From: Paramacrobiotus metropolitanus
Lineage: Eukaryota; Tardigrada; Eutardigrada; Parachela; Macrobiotidae
Length of the DNA stretch: 64,000 bases
Assembly (NCBI RefSeq): GCF_019649055.1
Contig: NW_026570236.1
Span: forward strand, 248,001-312,000
Direction of reading: 5' to 3'
Below the pieces are notes generated by a model. That model was not told the DNA's origin and searched no databases. It was given only the letters and a program-made list of their open reading frames with translations. Below are positions 23,991 through 35,297 of this stretch, piece after piece. Position numbers and translations under genes: made by a program. Within the stretch, counting starts at the first letter, position 1; each line of letters opens with the position of its first letter.

Positions 23991-26900
23991 TGTTACCGCT
24001 TCCGGACTCCACTGGGGGCACTGGAGCCCCGGCTGCTGGGAGGCTGGTGCTCTCTGTGATCGGCTGTGTGCGGTGACCGTGGGTCAGCGAGAAGCCGGCC
24101 GACCGGGGGTCGGCGGAAGAGAGCGACCAGTGCCCTGCGCAACCGAAGGCCCCAAACAAAACCCCAAACAACCCAATATAAGAATTGATGAGCAGTTGCA
24201 CGGTTCTGCGGATGTATTTGCTGAAGATTCGGAGTTCAATTGGGAGAAAGCAAAATCCGGCTATCTTTACGTCGCCAGGGCTGACGTCGTTACGTTGCCG
24301 ATAAGGAGCGGTGCGGTGTGATGATCCCGGCGTGGTATGGCAGGATCCGTGGTGTCAGCATCCAGTCAGGTTTTTCCAAGCAAAGTGCAACCACCGCTAG
24401 TGACCTGCTTGCCGTCGGAAGTAAGCGCACCGGAGGTGGTGGCTTTGTATGCTGTCCGAGGAAGGTGCAACCGCTGCTGGGGTCTGCTTGCCGTCGGAGA
24501 TAAGCACGGGAAGCACCGGAGGTGATGGCCTTGTATGTCGTCCGAGGAAAGTGCAACCGCCGCTGGGGTCTGCTTGCCGTCGGAGGTAGGCGCACCGGAA
24601 GTGGTGGCCTTGTATGCCGTCCGAGGAAGGTGCAACCGCCGCTGGGGGTCTGCTTGCCTTCGGAGCCAGAGGTAGGCGCACCGGAGGTGGTGGCCTTGTA
24701 CGCCGTCCGAGGAAGGTGCCACCGCCGCTGGGGGTCTGCTTGCCGTCGGAGGTAACTGTGGCCGTCACTGCTGGCTTGCCTTGCCGTCCGAAGTAGGCGG
24801 TTGCAGTTAGTGGCACGCATTGTCGCTAGATGTAGGTGCAGTTGTGGCTGGAGGCTTACCTACCTGTTGGACACAATCCGGGCGTAGTTGCAGGTAATGT
24901 GTGGTCGTCGGAGCAGGATGTGGCCGTGGTTGAAGGCCTGCTTTGCCGTCCGCGGTAGGTGTAGCCGTCGCTGTTGGCTTGCCTTGCCGTCGGAGCTGGG
25001 TGCAGCCTTAGTTATAGCCTGCCCTGCCGTCCGAGGTGGTGCAACAGTCATGTTGGCTTTCATGCCGCCGGTGGGAGGGAAAGCCGTAGCTGGAACAACC
25101 CGCTTTGCCGTCGGAGGTGGTGGAGCCATCGTTGGTGGCTTACTGTCCGCAAAAGTTGGTGACGACATAATTGTTGGCTTGCCCTTCCGTTGGAGAAAGG
25201 TGCTGCCGTCGTTGGTGTGGCCGCTTGCCGTCTGAGGAGGGCATCGCCGTAGCTACGGAGCATGAGTCGCGTCCGTGGAAGCTGTAGCCGGCTTTAGTGG
25301 CCTGGTATGTCGTCCGTGGAAGGTGGAACCGCCGCTGGGGTTCTGCTTGCCGTCGAAGGTAGGCGCAGCCGAAGTTAGTGGCCTTGTATGCCGTCCGAGG
25401 AAGGGGCAACCGCCGCTGGGGTCTGCTTGCCGTAGGAGGAAGGCGCAGCCGAAGTTGGTGGCCTTGTATGCCATCCGAGGAAGGTGCAACCGCCGCTGGG
25501 GGTCTGCTTGCCGTCGGAGGAAGGCGCAGCCGAAGTTGGTGACCTTGTATGCCGTCCGAGGAAGGTGCAACCGCCGCTGGGGGTCTGCTTGCCGTCGGAG
25601 GAAGGCGCAGCCGAAGTTGGTGGCCTTGTATACCGTCCGAGAAAGATGCAACCGCCGCTGGGGGTCTGCTTGCCGTCGGAGGAAGCGCAGCCGAAGTTAG
25701 TGGCCTTGTATGCCGTCCGAGGAAGGTGCAACCGCCGCTGGGGCTCTGCTTGCCGTCGGAGGAAGGCGCAGCCGAAGTTGGTGGCCTTGTATGCCGTCCG
25801 AGGAAGATGCAACCGCCGCTGGGGTTCTGCTTGCCGTCGGAGGAAGCGCAGCCGAAGTTAGTGGCCTTGTATGCCGTCCGAGGAAGGTGCAACCGCCGCT
25901 GGGGCTCTGCTTGCCGTCGGAGGAAAGCGCAGCCGAAGTTGGTGGCCTTGTATGCCGTCCGAGAAAGATGCAACCGCCGCTGGGGGTCTGCTTGCCGTCG
26001 GAGGAAGGAGCAGCCGAAGTTGGTGGCCTTGTATGCCGTCCGAGGAAGGTGCAACCGCCGCTGCGGGTCTGCTTGCCGTCGGAGGAAGGAGCAGCCGAAG
26101 TTGGTGGCCTTGTATGCCGTCCGAGGAAGGTGCAACCGCCGCTGGGGGTCTGCTTGCCGTCGGAGGTAGGCGCAGCCGAAGTTGGATGACCTTGTATGCC
26201 GTCCGAGGAAGATGCAACCGCCGCTGGGGTTCTGCTTGCCGTCGGAGGAAGGAGCAGCCGAAGTTAGTGGCCTTGTATGCCGTCCGAGGAAGGTGCAACC
26301 GCCGCTGGGGCTCTGCTTGCCGTCGGAGGAAGGCGCAGCCGAAGTTGGTGGCCTTGTATGCCGTCCGAGAAAGATGCAACCGCCGCTGGGGGTCTGCTTG
26401 CCGTCGGAGGAAGCGCAGCCGAAGTTAGTGGCCTTGTATGCCGTCCGAGGAAGGTGCAACCGCCGCTGGGGGTCTGCTTGCCGTCGGAGGAAGGCGCAGC
26501 CGAAGTTGGTGGCCTTGTATGCCGTCCGAGGAAGGTGCAACCGCCACGGGGGTCTGCTTGCCGTCGGAGGAAGGCGCAGCCGAAGTTGGTGGCCTTGTAT
26601 GCCGTCCGAGGAAGGTGCAACCGCCACTGGGGGTCTGCTTGCCGTCGGAGGTAGGCGCAGCCGAAGTTGGTGGCCTTGTATGCCGTCCGAGGAAGGTGCA
26701 ACCGCCACTGGGGGTCTGCTTGCCGTCGAAGGTAGGCGCAGCCGAAGTTGGTGGCCTTGTATGCCGTCCGAGGAAGGTGCAACCGTTGCTAGCGGTCCGG
26801 TCTGCCGTCCGAAGGAGGTGCGGCTGTTAGGTCTGTGCCCGCTTGCCGTCGGAGGAAGGCGCCGCCGTAGCCGGGGGGCCTGCCTGCCGTCCGAGGAAGG

Positions 26901-27989
26901 TGCCCTTGATAGATCACCAGCTCGCTGTCGGATGTGTGCTCCGCCGAAGGTAATGAGCCTGTCAGCCGTCCGAGGAAGATGCGGCCGCCGTTAATGGGCC
27001 TGCTTGCGTCAGATATGGGGACAGCTATTCGTAGGCGGCCTAATTGCCGTCCATGGAAGGTGTGGCTGCATCTGGGGGCCTATCTTGTCGTCCGAGGATG
27101 GTGCAGCTCTCGTCAGTGGCCTAGTATTGCGCCCGGCCGTTGGAAGGGGGCTGTCGCTGTCGGAGGTAAAGCGGCCGTAGTTAGGGTGCTTCGTTGCTGT
27201 CCGAGGGAGATGCAGCCGCAGTTGAAGGCCTGTGTTGCCGTTAGAGTCACGTGCAGCCGTTGTCGGTGGCTTGACTGGCGTCGTGGTTAGGTGCGAGTCG
27301 CCACCGTAGTTGGAGGCCTGCCCTGCCGTCCAATGAAGGGCTCGCGTCAAAAATGGTGCAGCTTTCCTTCGTGGCCTAGCTTCCCGTTAGGCCTAGCCAC
27401 AGCAGATAATTGATGACGGGTGTAACTTGTCCGCTGAGCAGTGGTTGATCTTGGCCGCTTTTCCCTTCGCACTGATGGTTCTCCGGAGGGCCGCTTAACG
27501 AGCAAGTGGCGTTCAAGCTGAGTGCGAGCTGTTCGCTTGGCTCTTCGGATGCGGTGTGGATTTAGATGACGCATAAAGAGCTGATCTGAAATTCTGGCGA
27601 GGATATAACCAGTCACCGATGGTGACAGTCTGACAGAACCTAGAAAGCGATAAACGAGGAGCTGAGCCATCGCACAGATGGTAGCTAGAAATCAGCTATC
27701 GCAGATGCGCGGAACACGGCGCGCGGAACGGATAAACATTCCGAAGTCCAAAATGCAGATCAAGGAAGATGGAAGATCTCGATTCCGAACAGAAAAGAAC
27801 AGAGATCACTCGCGCGCACACGATATCGAAGGAGCAAAGACAGACAGCAGTGAGAACTGATCTAAGCGCCACGGCGACGCGCAGCGCCACCAACAGACTC
27901 ACGTAACTCGCAACACACGGCGAAAGGAGACAGAGCGGGAGCGCATGTCCTCCAGCTAACATTAACATCAATTAACTCGTTAATTGTCA
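23991..27989. mobile_element. LTR-like repeat, copy 2, interrupted by satellite
   Basis: Starts immediately after the TTTAA that ends copy 1, with the same 165-bp left part. After about 3.6 kb of other sequence it resumes at GAACAGAGATCACTCGCGCG (about 27798) and ends at the same TTGTCA, followed by TTTAG (27990-27994). The right part lacks a 79-bp block present in copy 1 (deleted between GATC microhomologies). The near identity of both copies suggests recent origin. The central part is mainly the 81-bp satellite. Confidence 0.6.
24380..27340. repeat. GC-rich tandem satellite, 81-bp unit
   Basis: The core array (about 25290-26790) repeats an 81-bp unit made of two related ~40-bp halves: one with GTATGCCGTCCGAGGAAGGT, the other with CTTGCCGTCGGAGGAAGGCG. 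Edges (24380-25290 and 26800-27340) are older, divergent units, the usual pattern of homogenised centre and decayed margins. The unit length is a multiple of three and contains no stop in any frame, so all six frames are open for long stretches (522 codons on the minus strand). Coding cannot be inferred. Confidence 0.88.
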
Positions 27990-28094
27990 TTTAGAAATAG
28001 AATATTATAATTATTATGCAATTTACGATGTGGGCAGCAAAAGAGGCATCCACGGGCATATATGTACAAAGTAATATCTATAGATCATAAAAGG

Positions 28095-29321
28095 CTATAA
28101 AAGGCTTAATTTGTTTGACAGTACTGTTAGTTGTGCCGAACGGTATATCCATTCGTGCATCTCTCGGTGTGGTCTAAACCAAAACTCCACTAAACCAGTT
28201 GCATCCGTTTTGGCGTTTCTAAAGGTGAACTGAGAGGATACATTCGATCCCACTGTGTTTTTAGAGGGAATTTCACCGTACTGAACCATGCTAGGAATCC
28301 ATGTTGGTGACAGTGAAGACGTGTAAGGTTCCTCCCTCGGTACAATCAACAGCCGCCCCTTATGACGCCACATGCACTGATTGTGAAATTTTTCCAGTAC
28401 ACGCTGCGATAGCGGCAAGCGAACCGCAACGGTAAAAACCGCTGTGTCGCCTTCGGTAATAGTTTGCGGGACCAAAGACTGGGCGAATATCTCTTCAGCA
28501 TGGGTGACCAGTGGTACTAGACTATAGCGTCGTATTACGGTTTTTTTCGTCAGTCTTTCTTCATAGCACACAATCTCGCCACTGGACTGCAAAGTCACGT
28601 TGAAAATTTGGAAAATCAAACTGTCACCGTACTGGGCGAAGTTATAGTGCTGATTGTTTAGGCTCTCCACAGGCAGCGCTTCGCCGTGCTGGAACAGCGT
28701 TCGGCCTTGGAAAGTCAAGGAGATATCCCGGGAATTTTTGTCTGTTGATGCAAGACAGCCGAAGGAAACGTTTTGGCCAAGACGTGGACGTCGTATAATC
28801 GGTACGGGGTCGTTCTTCGCAGTGGCAGCTTGAGGAAATTTTAAGGTCACTTTGTCATCTTCCTGGTACGGAATCGCACGGGCAATTATGTCGTCAACTA
28901 TAATGTAAAAGCATTTTCTTTCTGTTTGACCAAGCAGAAATCGTCGCCAGGGTTGACTTAATTAACTATAATTCAATTATCGAGTTAATTATGTTACCAG
29001 CTGGTAGAATTACGAGGATAAGTCCTTATTCTTTTCAAGCCTATTTGTGGAAGTTTATACGAGTACGTAGCTATTTTATTTAGTTTTTAAAGAATATACA
29101 TACTTATATTAAATTAGGATGTACAAAGAGCCTTATATTAACTATTCTGTGAAAGCATGATTTTTTTATTTTAAATTTTAGTCAATCCTTTGCAAACACC
29201 GAAACTTACGCAATAAATTTGCTTCGCTGTCTTTTTGCACAGTGCACGTGCTGCACCATCGGTACATTACACCCAATAACACGGCATGGAGCACCAATGT
29301 GAAAGGCGGTGGCAAAAACAT
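28095..29321 (-). CDS. Secreted two-Ig-domain-like protein (unit A copy)
   Basis: Two exons: 29210-29321 (signal peptide MFLPPPFTLVLHAVLLGVMY...) and 28095-28897, phase 1, GT-AG; 304 residues. The mature part has an Ig-like domain with RLGQNVSFGC as the B strand and SGEIVCYE as the F strand, with about 65 residues between the cysteines and the hydrophobic LIFQIFNVTL before the second Cys. A second domain has TAVFTVAVRLP and CMWRHKGRL. There is no transmembrane segment or GPI signal, so secretion is expected. I cannot assign a named family. The paralogue at 38607-39779 is intact and clearly homologous along the whole length; unit A has seven extra C-terminal residues (SNKLSLL). Confidence 0.8.
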
Positions 29322-30362
29322 TTTCCGGGGAATATATGCATGGCGTTGGTATTAAAGTAAATAAGTTTAATAGTTTATAAAACTCGTTTTAAAAATGAAT
29401 ACAATATGCCGGAAATTATCAGTGAAGTATCAGCGACGTACTAGTGCTTCTAGATATCCAGGTCTCTCACAGTAAATATATTCCTTTGTAGGTTTTAAAA
29501 AGTTGTAGTTAAGGAAAACAAAAACTTGTAAAGCAAGCTAAATCAAAACAGACACGAAACATACATTATGCTAAAACATAGTATTATATATAGTAAACAT
29601 ATGCATGCAAGTTACTACTGTTTTACTTGCAGGCGTTGCTAAGAGGCGCATTAGAACCCACGATTACGATAATATATTAATTTAAATTTTAAAATGAGTC
29701 TGTACTTGCGTTCCTACTCGTACTTACGAGTACAGTATTTTTAATTAACTGGCCGTGTTAGCTCCAAAATGTCGTTATGGCTGTGTCTTTTTATATTAGC
29801 TATGCAGTTGTGAACGGGGCTACCACTTTGTATATTAGTTTTGAAAATACAAAGTATACCGGGCAGTCACTGACAAGGCTATTTTGAGGTTTCTTACTAC
29901 AAACTATTCAGTGTGGAAATATTCAAACTGTTTCAGCCCTTAATTAAACTAAAATATGGAAGCCACAACTCATAATATCTGGAGAAAGAAATGGTGGATA
30001 TCCCGAGACCTGTGTTTGATAATACTCTGTAATATGCGGTGACGGTTATTGTTTGTACATTCGGTATTAATTTCTGCATACAGTTTTGAGTTTATTTTTG
30101 CTCGCGGAATGAACACAGTCAGATACGTATTTATCGAAGCCAAGAAACGTCACTAGTCTCAATTTCATTACCTAATGATACAGCAGCGATCGTAACGCAC
30201 AGAAGACAGTGAAATGATATAACTGTATTATACCGATTTCAAGCAAACACATTTAAAAGGATAGAGATTTCATCTTGAACCTGTATGATTTCTATAATGC
30301 CATTCTGTAGATCACGAAACACCACTGAAAAATTACTTAATAATCGTTAGAATTCCCAGCGA
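29322..30362. other. Noncoding, conserved between units
   Basis: Aligns at high identity with unit B 39780-40857. No exon seen; upstream region of the Ig-like gene. Confidence 0.65.
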
Positions 30363-30445
30363 CTATTTGAAAAATGGTAACTTCGCAAAGAGTCCGGTGG
30401 CCGCTTCCTTCACGTAGTTGACACCGTTTTCGACTTGCTTCATAA
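30363..30445 (-). pseudogene. Orphan copy of complexin last exon
   Basis: This 83-bp exon has an intact acceptor (TTTCAG) and stop and encodes MKQVENGVNYVKEAATGPLF plus AKLPFFK. It is the same length and nearly the same sequence as complexin exon 3 at 40858-40940. No complexin exon 1 or 2 lies upstream of it. Just upstream on the minus strand (about 30493-30590) is an open stretch ending in a GTAAGT donor in compatible phase (reading ...EDINLHAVIM), so the exon could have been captured by a new transcript. That is speculation. Confidence 0.8.
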
Positions 30446-30683
30446 CTGAAATTATAAAATCTAGGTTTTTATTACTCAACCAATAAATTGTAAGAACTTA
30501 CGCATGATGACGGCATGCAGATTAATGTCCTCAACAATGTTTGTTTGTTTAATGGGCTTAATGTCTGCGACGATCAGCTGTAACCTGCGCGAGGCCGAAG
30601 ACTACTCTCATCAGAAAAAGCTTTCGCGTAGCGAAAGCCTTACATCAAAAGATAAAACCATAAGCACTAACAATTCAAAGTAG
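30446..30683. other. Junction of duplication units A and B
   Basis: Similarity to the right end of unit B stops at about 30545, and the left end of unit B starts at about 30684. A small hairpin, CTTTCGC GTA GCGAAAG, lies at about 30624-30641. Confidence 0.55.
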
Positions 30684-31108
30684 TGTAATATGTGGCATGT
30701 AAATTGGTACTTCATTAGTAATCAAGATCAAAGACGTTGTAATTAAGTAGCCACTGCCAACCGAAATTAGATTTTATTTAACCCTGATTACGAAATTCTG
30801 AGAACACTAACAAAGGCTCGGATTAAACGGCAATTTCTTTCGAAGGCACACTTGCTAGAAGCGTATAAACAGATAATAGCATAGATTATTTTTCTACATG
30901 CGGCATGCATTATTTACACATATACTGTATAAAACGTAATCGAAAGATTTGTATTTTCATGTATACATATATACCCCTTCGAAATCATCGAGTGTTTGAC
31001 ATAAACAAGATGTAAACGTGCATGTATGATAGGGAAAACGTCATTCAAATTCTGGATTAAAAAGGTCATTTAATTTACTCAACAAAATTATTAATTTAAC
31101 GAGTCATC

Positions 31109-32296
31109 TTATTCGTCGCCCATACAAACGGCTGCCTTCTTTAGCAGTTCCTTCATTCCATGCAGGCGAGCGAAATCGAAATATGCCAACGCTGTGTCCT
31201 TCTTCACATCCGTCATCATCATTTCCTGACAGACACTCCGCAACGCCGCCATCCCGTACTTATCCGCCACACACCACATCTCCCGCATTTCTCCCAGCTC
31301 CGCCGTGAACGGTTGTCGACTGTACGCGAAGTGTACCAACTTCTCCAAAACCTCCCCGCGGAGATCCATCAGCACGTACTCGCCGTTGGTACGGTTGCGG
31401 TCGGTGTGGTTCTGGAACATGTCCAAGAAGAGCGGCGACTGGGCTGCCAGGATGGCCCGATGAGCGGGGAAGCGGCGGCCGTCATTAGCGATGAGAAGGC
31501 AATCGGTAAGAAGACCGCCGTCCAGGAGGGTGAGGAGTTCCACCGGCTGGCGCTTGATGTGGTACGTCATGTTGACGTAGACGTCGCCCGCGCGGAGGAT
31601 GTAGTCGCACTTGCCCGTGGTCTTCGATGTCGTATAGATTACCAAGGAGAACTGCATTTGCGACCACTGTCGAAGCCGCTGGGGAGCGGAACGTGCGGGG
31701 GATTTTCCTTAAGCCGGTCGTTTGTCGGGATCCACAGTTCCGGGGCAGCATAAGCTTGTGAACTGCAATAAATTTTTACTGTGTATATATAATCATTGTA
31801 GGTATGTACATATTTTGCAAGTATAAAAACCTGGAAAAAATTTGCAGCTCAGGTTTTTGTCTTAGATAACAGCGAATTTCAGAAAGGTCACTATTATGGC
31901 ATCAGTACACCAAAATAGTTATCGATATGGGTACGCCGCTTTTACCTACGCGGTATTTGAAATACGTAGCATTTTGCGCCATATATGCCACAAAACGCAC
32001 CTGATAGTGATCTCCGCTAGGGCGCCGTAGGGATCTTCGGCCGCGTGGAGCGGTGTCAAGACCGCACTAGTATTGATGTAGCCGCTTGACAAGTCATTAT
32101 TAATCTTAATGGTCAGCGTCCATGAGGACTCGGAGATCTCCGGATAGTCTTGCTGCTGGGTCACGCTGAACTCGGTCTTGTAGTCATAGAGTCCCACACC
32201 ACCGCTGGATCTTTCCGCACTTGGGGTCTTCACAAAGTTATCCGTGGGGATCTTGTACTGTAAGGTCACGGACTGTTTCTGAGCGCTGAGCGACAT
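31109..32296 (-). pseudogene. MATH-like/BTB paralogue with frameshift (unit B copy)
   Basis: Exons 32001-32296 and 31109-31762 correspond to the unit A gene and keep its splice sites. Early in exon 2 the sequence GAAAATCCCCCGCACG replaces GAAAATTCCGCACG, a net gain of two bases, so the frame from exon 1 meets a TGG-TAA stop near 31640. The BTB part stays open from an internal ATG at 31657 (MQFSLVIYTTSKTTGKCDY, 182 residues) and its residues are well conserved, so a truncated BTB-only product is possible. Otherwise it is a young pseudogene. A sequencing error in the C run cannot be excluded. Confidence 0.75.
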
Positions 32297-32490
32297 GATT
32301 TTGGTCGTAGTTAACAGTTTATTGTGGAAAGGTCAGTATTATGCATGGTATTATCACTGCACTGCAGCTGGTACTGGTAGTTTATAGCAGAGTCGAAATA
32401 ATTAAGCAACAGTTAAAACTGCGAATGAACTGCAGGGGTTTTAATACCCTTTAACCGGCTGACTGTGGGGTGCAGGATTTGAGTACCTAA

Positions 32491-33690
32491 TGCCCCGGTC
32501 ATACTTCGTGTTCGAAGCCTTTAAAACAGTTCTGATCAAAAAATGTGTTAACAGTATGATCGCAAGCTGTTCTAAGCACCTTTTTCTTAGAACAAAAAAC
32601 TATGACCACTGTCAGGAGATAGGCGCCACTGCCCAGGAGTGTGGGTTGAGTGGGTGTCGCACCGACTCCGATTTCGTGTTCTGTGTGATACGTCCACGGC
32701 CAGAGAGATTGGCATGGCATATGCAGGCCGAGACGTTTCGATTTGATTTAGTTGGAGATTTTGGCTCGACAGCATGGAGACGTCCATGCTGTGCGAGATG
32801 GCCTTTGGATATTTGCGCATGCTAGAGTGACCCTTTATTAACATCTTCGACATTAATAAAGCGATCGTTTGTGGCGTCGTTGTTTTCCGTTGCATTCCTA
32901 TGCAGCGCAGGCATAGCGCTTACACCACTCTTCGAACAAAATCTTGTTTTAGTGGGGAGGGGCTTAATCAAGCTTCTTAAGATGTTTTAGTACTTTTAAC
33001 CAATAGCATCGCTCATGACCGGAACTGGATCCTGGTTACAACACCGTATTCCCATTTTTTCATGTCTTGATAATGCGGATATACATGTACTTGAATTTAC
33101 GTAAAAAAGTACTGTCAAAAGCAGAGGTGATATATTCTTGAACTTATTTGGAAAAGTACGAGTTTTGTTACTATCATTTAAAATCGCGACCAACATCCGT
33201 AATATTTAACCAAAACTTGCAAATAATTTAACCGGCACAAAATGAGCAAAAAATGGTAGCGTAAAAACGAGGCTCGTTTTTTCCGAGCATTGCGACGAGA
33301 TGTTACGGCGCACAAAGAATAATAAGAGACAGTAGTGCTTGTTTCTTTCGGAAAAGCGGAAACTGCATCGCGTAATATTGGTAAAAACTGTTTTTAAAAT
33401 ACGAAAGCCCAAATTCAAATTCTTCTACTTTTTGGAAGTTCGTGGTACTCTGATGAAGTGATGCTACTGTAGTCTGATTTTTATTTTCAAATTTTTGGAT
33501 CAAACGGGTGAAGTCTCTATTACCAGAACAGTGTTAGCGGTATGACCAGCACACCGATAAAACTGTCCTAAGCATACTTCTGCGAACAGCTTAACACTTA
33601 AACACTTAACACTTAAAACAAATTCTTTAGATCCTGTGCTAAACAAAAAGTTCTAAAATTTTCGTTAGAACACGAAGTATGACCGAGGCA
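32491..33690. mobile_element. PIF/Harbinger-like non-autonomous element, 1,200 bp
   Basis: Inverted ends TGCCCCGGTCATACTTCGTG (left) and its complement at 33671-33690 (23 bp, one mismatch), flanked by a TAA target duplication (32488-32490 and 33691-33693). The uninterrupted site survives in unit A (TAA at 14618-14620), so the insertion is certain and postdates the duplication. A 3-bp TAA/TWA target is the mark of PIF/Harbinger. There is no transposase ORF. Confidence 0.85.
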
Positions 33691-33693
33691 TAA

Positions 33694-34147
33694 CTTGCGT
33701 AATGTTACTAAGTAAGAAATCACCAGATAAACGTCCATCCGGGTCACCTAATTGCCTGCCAGTTACCAATATCCATACCGGCCCATACAGATTACATTAG
33801 GTTTTACGTCCGGCTGGTTGTGCAAGCTGGTTAGAAAAGGTCAAAAGTAAACCCGACTCGATCCCTGGAAATACTAGAACTGCCAAAACCATACTTCTAT
33901 AATTATAACGCAGAAAGCTTGTTATTCTTACAAGTTTTAATATTCCATACTTTTTCCAGTACTACTTAAGACCGTTAGGACATATTTTTTTAGCAGAACG
34001 TTTAAAAAAACTGCAGAATACCCTACGAACTACTTTCAAAATTTTTTAAGGCTGAATTTGACTAAAACTGATCATGTGTTGATAAGATCATAAAAACCGC
34101 CCATAATCAAGTTTAATTTTGGACGGTAAGATTGTATGAATGTAAAG
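33694..34147. other. Noncoding, aligned with unit A 14621-15080
   Basis: No exon seen. High similarity to the unit A counterpart. Confidence 0.6.
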
Positions 34148-34154
34148 AAAACAT

Positions 34155-34408
34155 TTTTTTTATTCAAGTGCTTTTTATTTTTTTCCACCTTGCTAAGCCA
34201 GTTTAAACATCCAAAAAACACACAAACGTCACACAGCATAAAAAAACAGCGGAAACATGCGGCCGAATCACAGAGAACATTTGATCTAAATTAGCCGAGA
34301 CTGGTGTCGTTCCCAGGATGGATGCCGCATTTCCACGTTGAATTTCGATGCTGAACCTCTGGCGCAGATATTCCGTTGCGTAATGCGCAACGGAGTATCG
34401 GAACTCTC
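34155..34408 (-). pseudogene. 5'-truncated processed retrocopy with poly(A) tail
   Basis: A 254-bp insertion absent from unit A, flanked by the 7-bp duplication AAAACAT (34148-34154, 34409-34415). On the minus strand it ends in an AATAAA-like, A-rich tail (CACTTGAATAAAAAAA) and begins abruptly. It contains an open frame reading EFRYSVAHYATEYLRQRF and continuing to a hydrophobic C-terminus with a stop. These are the marks of LINE-driven retroposition. I do not recognise the source gene; it should exist as a full-length intron-bearing gene elsewhere, or the piece may be a LINE or SINE 3' end. Confidence 0.7.
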
Positions 34409-35023
34409 AAAACATATTACATTTATCATTTTATGCATAAATAAAGTGTGTTATTTTGGGATATTGTGTATAATATTCTGAATGGAAAACGCAGTGTAAA
34501 TTTTTGATCAGTTGATCTATCCCAAAATTAATTTTGGGCTGTTAGGTTCACTTGCATTAAACCAAACAGCTCAACACATTGTGAAAGTAAATATGCTAAC
34601 AAGTAAGAAAGTGTAGTCGCTTATTGCGCGCACTGCATTACCGAAGAATATTACATGCGTATAGCGGGAATATTGTACTCGTACATGATAAAATGCAGGC
34701 TTTTGTTTTAGGCAGCGCGATTTCATTGTTTTAATATCTTCAGAGCACCATGAGGTTTGTGGAAAAAGGTGAAATAAAAACAGATTGTATTGTATTGCTT
34801 TCGTAACCTCTGCTAACGTTCGTTCTGTTAAAATTGTTGCGTCTGCAAATAAGCTTGTGCTATGCGTAAAGCTAATTTTACAAATTTCATAGGTTCATGA
34901 CAATTTTTACTATAACAGTGTTGCTTGTTTTGCATTAGTTACTAAGATCATGACAGCGATGGCCGGTACTTTACCAGAGGCAACTACGTCTGCATACACA
35001 TGCACAACAAAACCATTGTAAAA
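34409..35023. other. Noncoding, aligned with unit A
   Basis: No exon seen. At about 34793 the unit A sequence corresponding to 15476-18288 is missing. Confidence 0.55.
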
Positions 35024-35297
35024 CTACCGCTCAAAGATTTGCCAACTTGGAAAAATAACATAACCATCAGATGTAAAATTTCCCTATCATTTGCTTGCTT
35101 GTTCCCGATATAGTACATGAAATCATTCCTAAAGCTTATATATGCCCCCAACCAACCTTCCACCCCGTCCGTAAACACAAAATGATCCATCATGCTCATC
35201 AAGGTGATCTGCACCTCCGGCGATTCGCTTACAAAAATGACATTGGGCTCGGTGAAGATCTCTTTGCAATACGTCATATTGTTGCTGAAGATGAAAA
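35024..35297 (-). pseudogene. GT11-like gene fragment, unit B, truncated
   Basis: Only the 3' quarter remains: FIFSNNMTYCKEIF through WLGAYISFRNDFMYYIG, about 90% similar to the unit A gene, then a one-base deletion changes the frame before the old stop. Upstream it is cut at about 35297 by a tyrosine-recombinase element. The exons for the anchor and catalytic core are gone. Confidence 0.85.

Larger units (their letters stand above)
12859..30600. repeat. Segmental duplication, unit A
   Basis: Direct tandem duplication with unit B (about 30684-41003). Shared order on the minus strand: MATH/BTB, GT11-like, small membrane protein, Ig-like protein, complexin last exon. Noncoding flanks also align, for example 14560-15470 with 32440-34790, 18280-18790 with 34790-35297, and 29440-30450 with 39940-40945. 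Unit A is longer because of a 4.5-kb LTR/satellite insertion and about 2.8 kb (15476-18288) absent from unit B. The duplication is old enough for many substitutions and small indels. Confidence 0.9.

Noticed and set aside
25140-26708. 522-codon minus-strand ORF and many overlapping long ORFs
   Set aside because: All derive from the 81-bp satellite lacking stops in all frames; no gene features.
35095-35297. 5' part of the 237-codon plus ORF at 35095-35808
   Set aside because: This portion is antisense to the GT11-like fragment; only the part from 35298 is recombinase.
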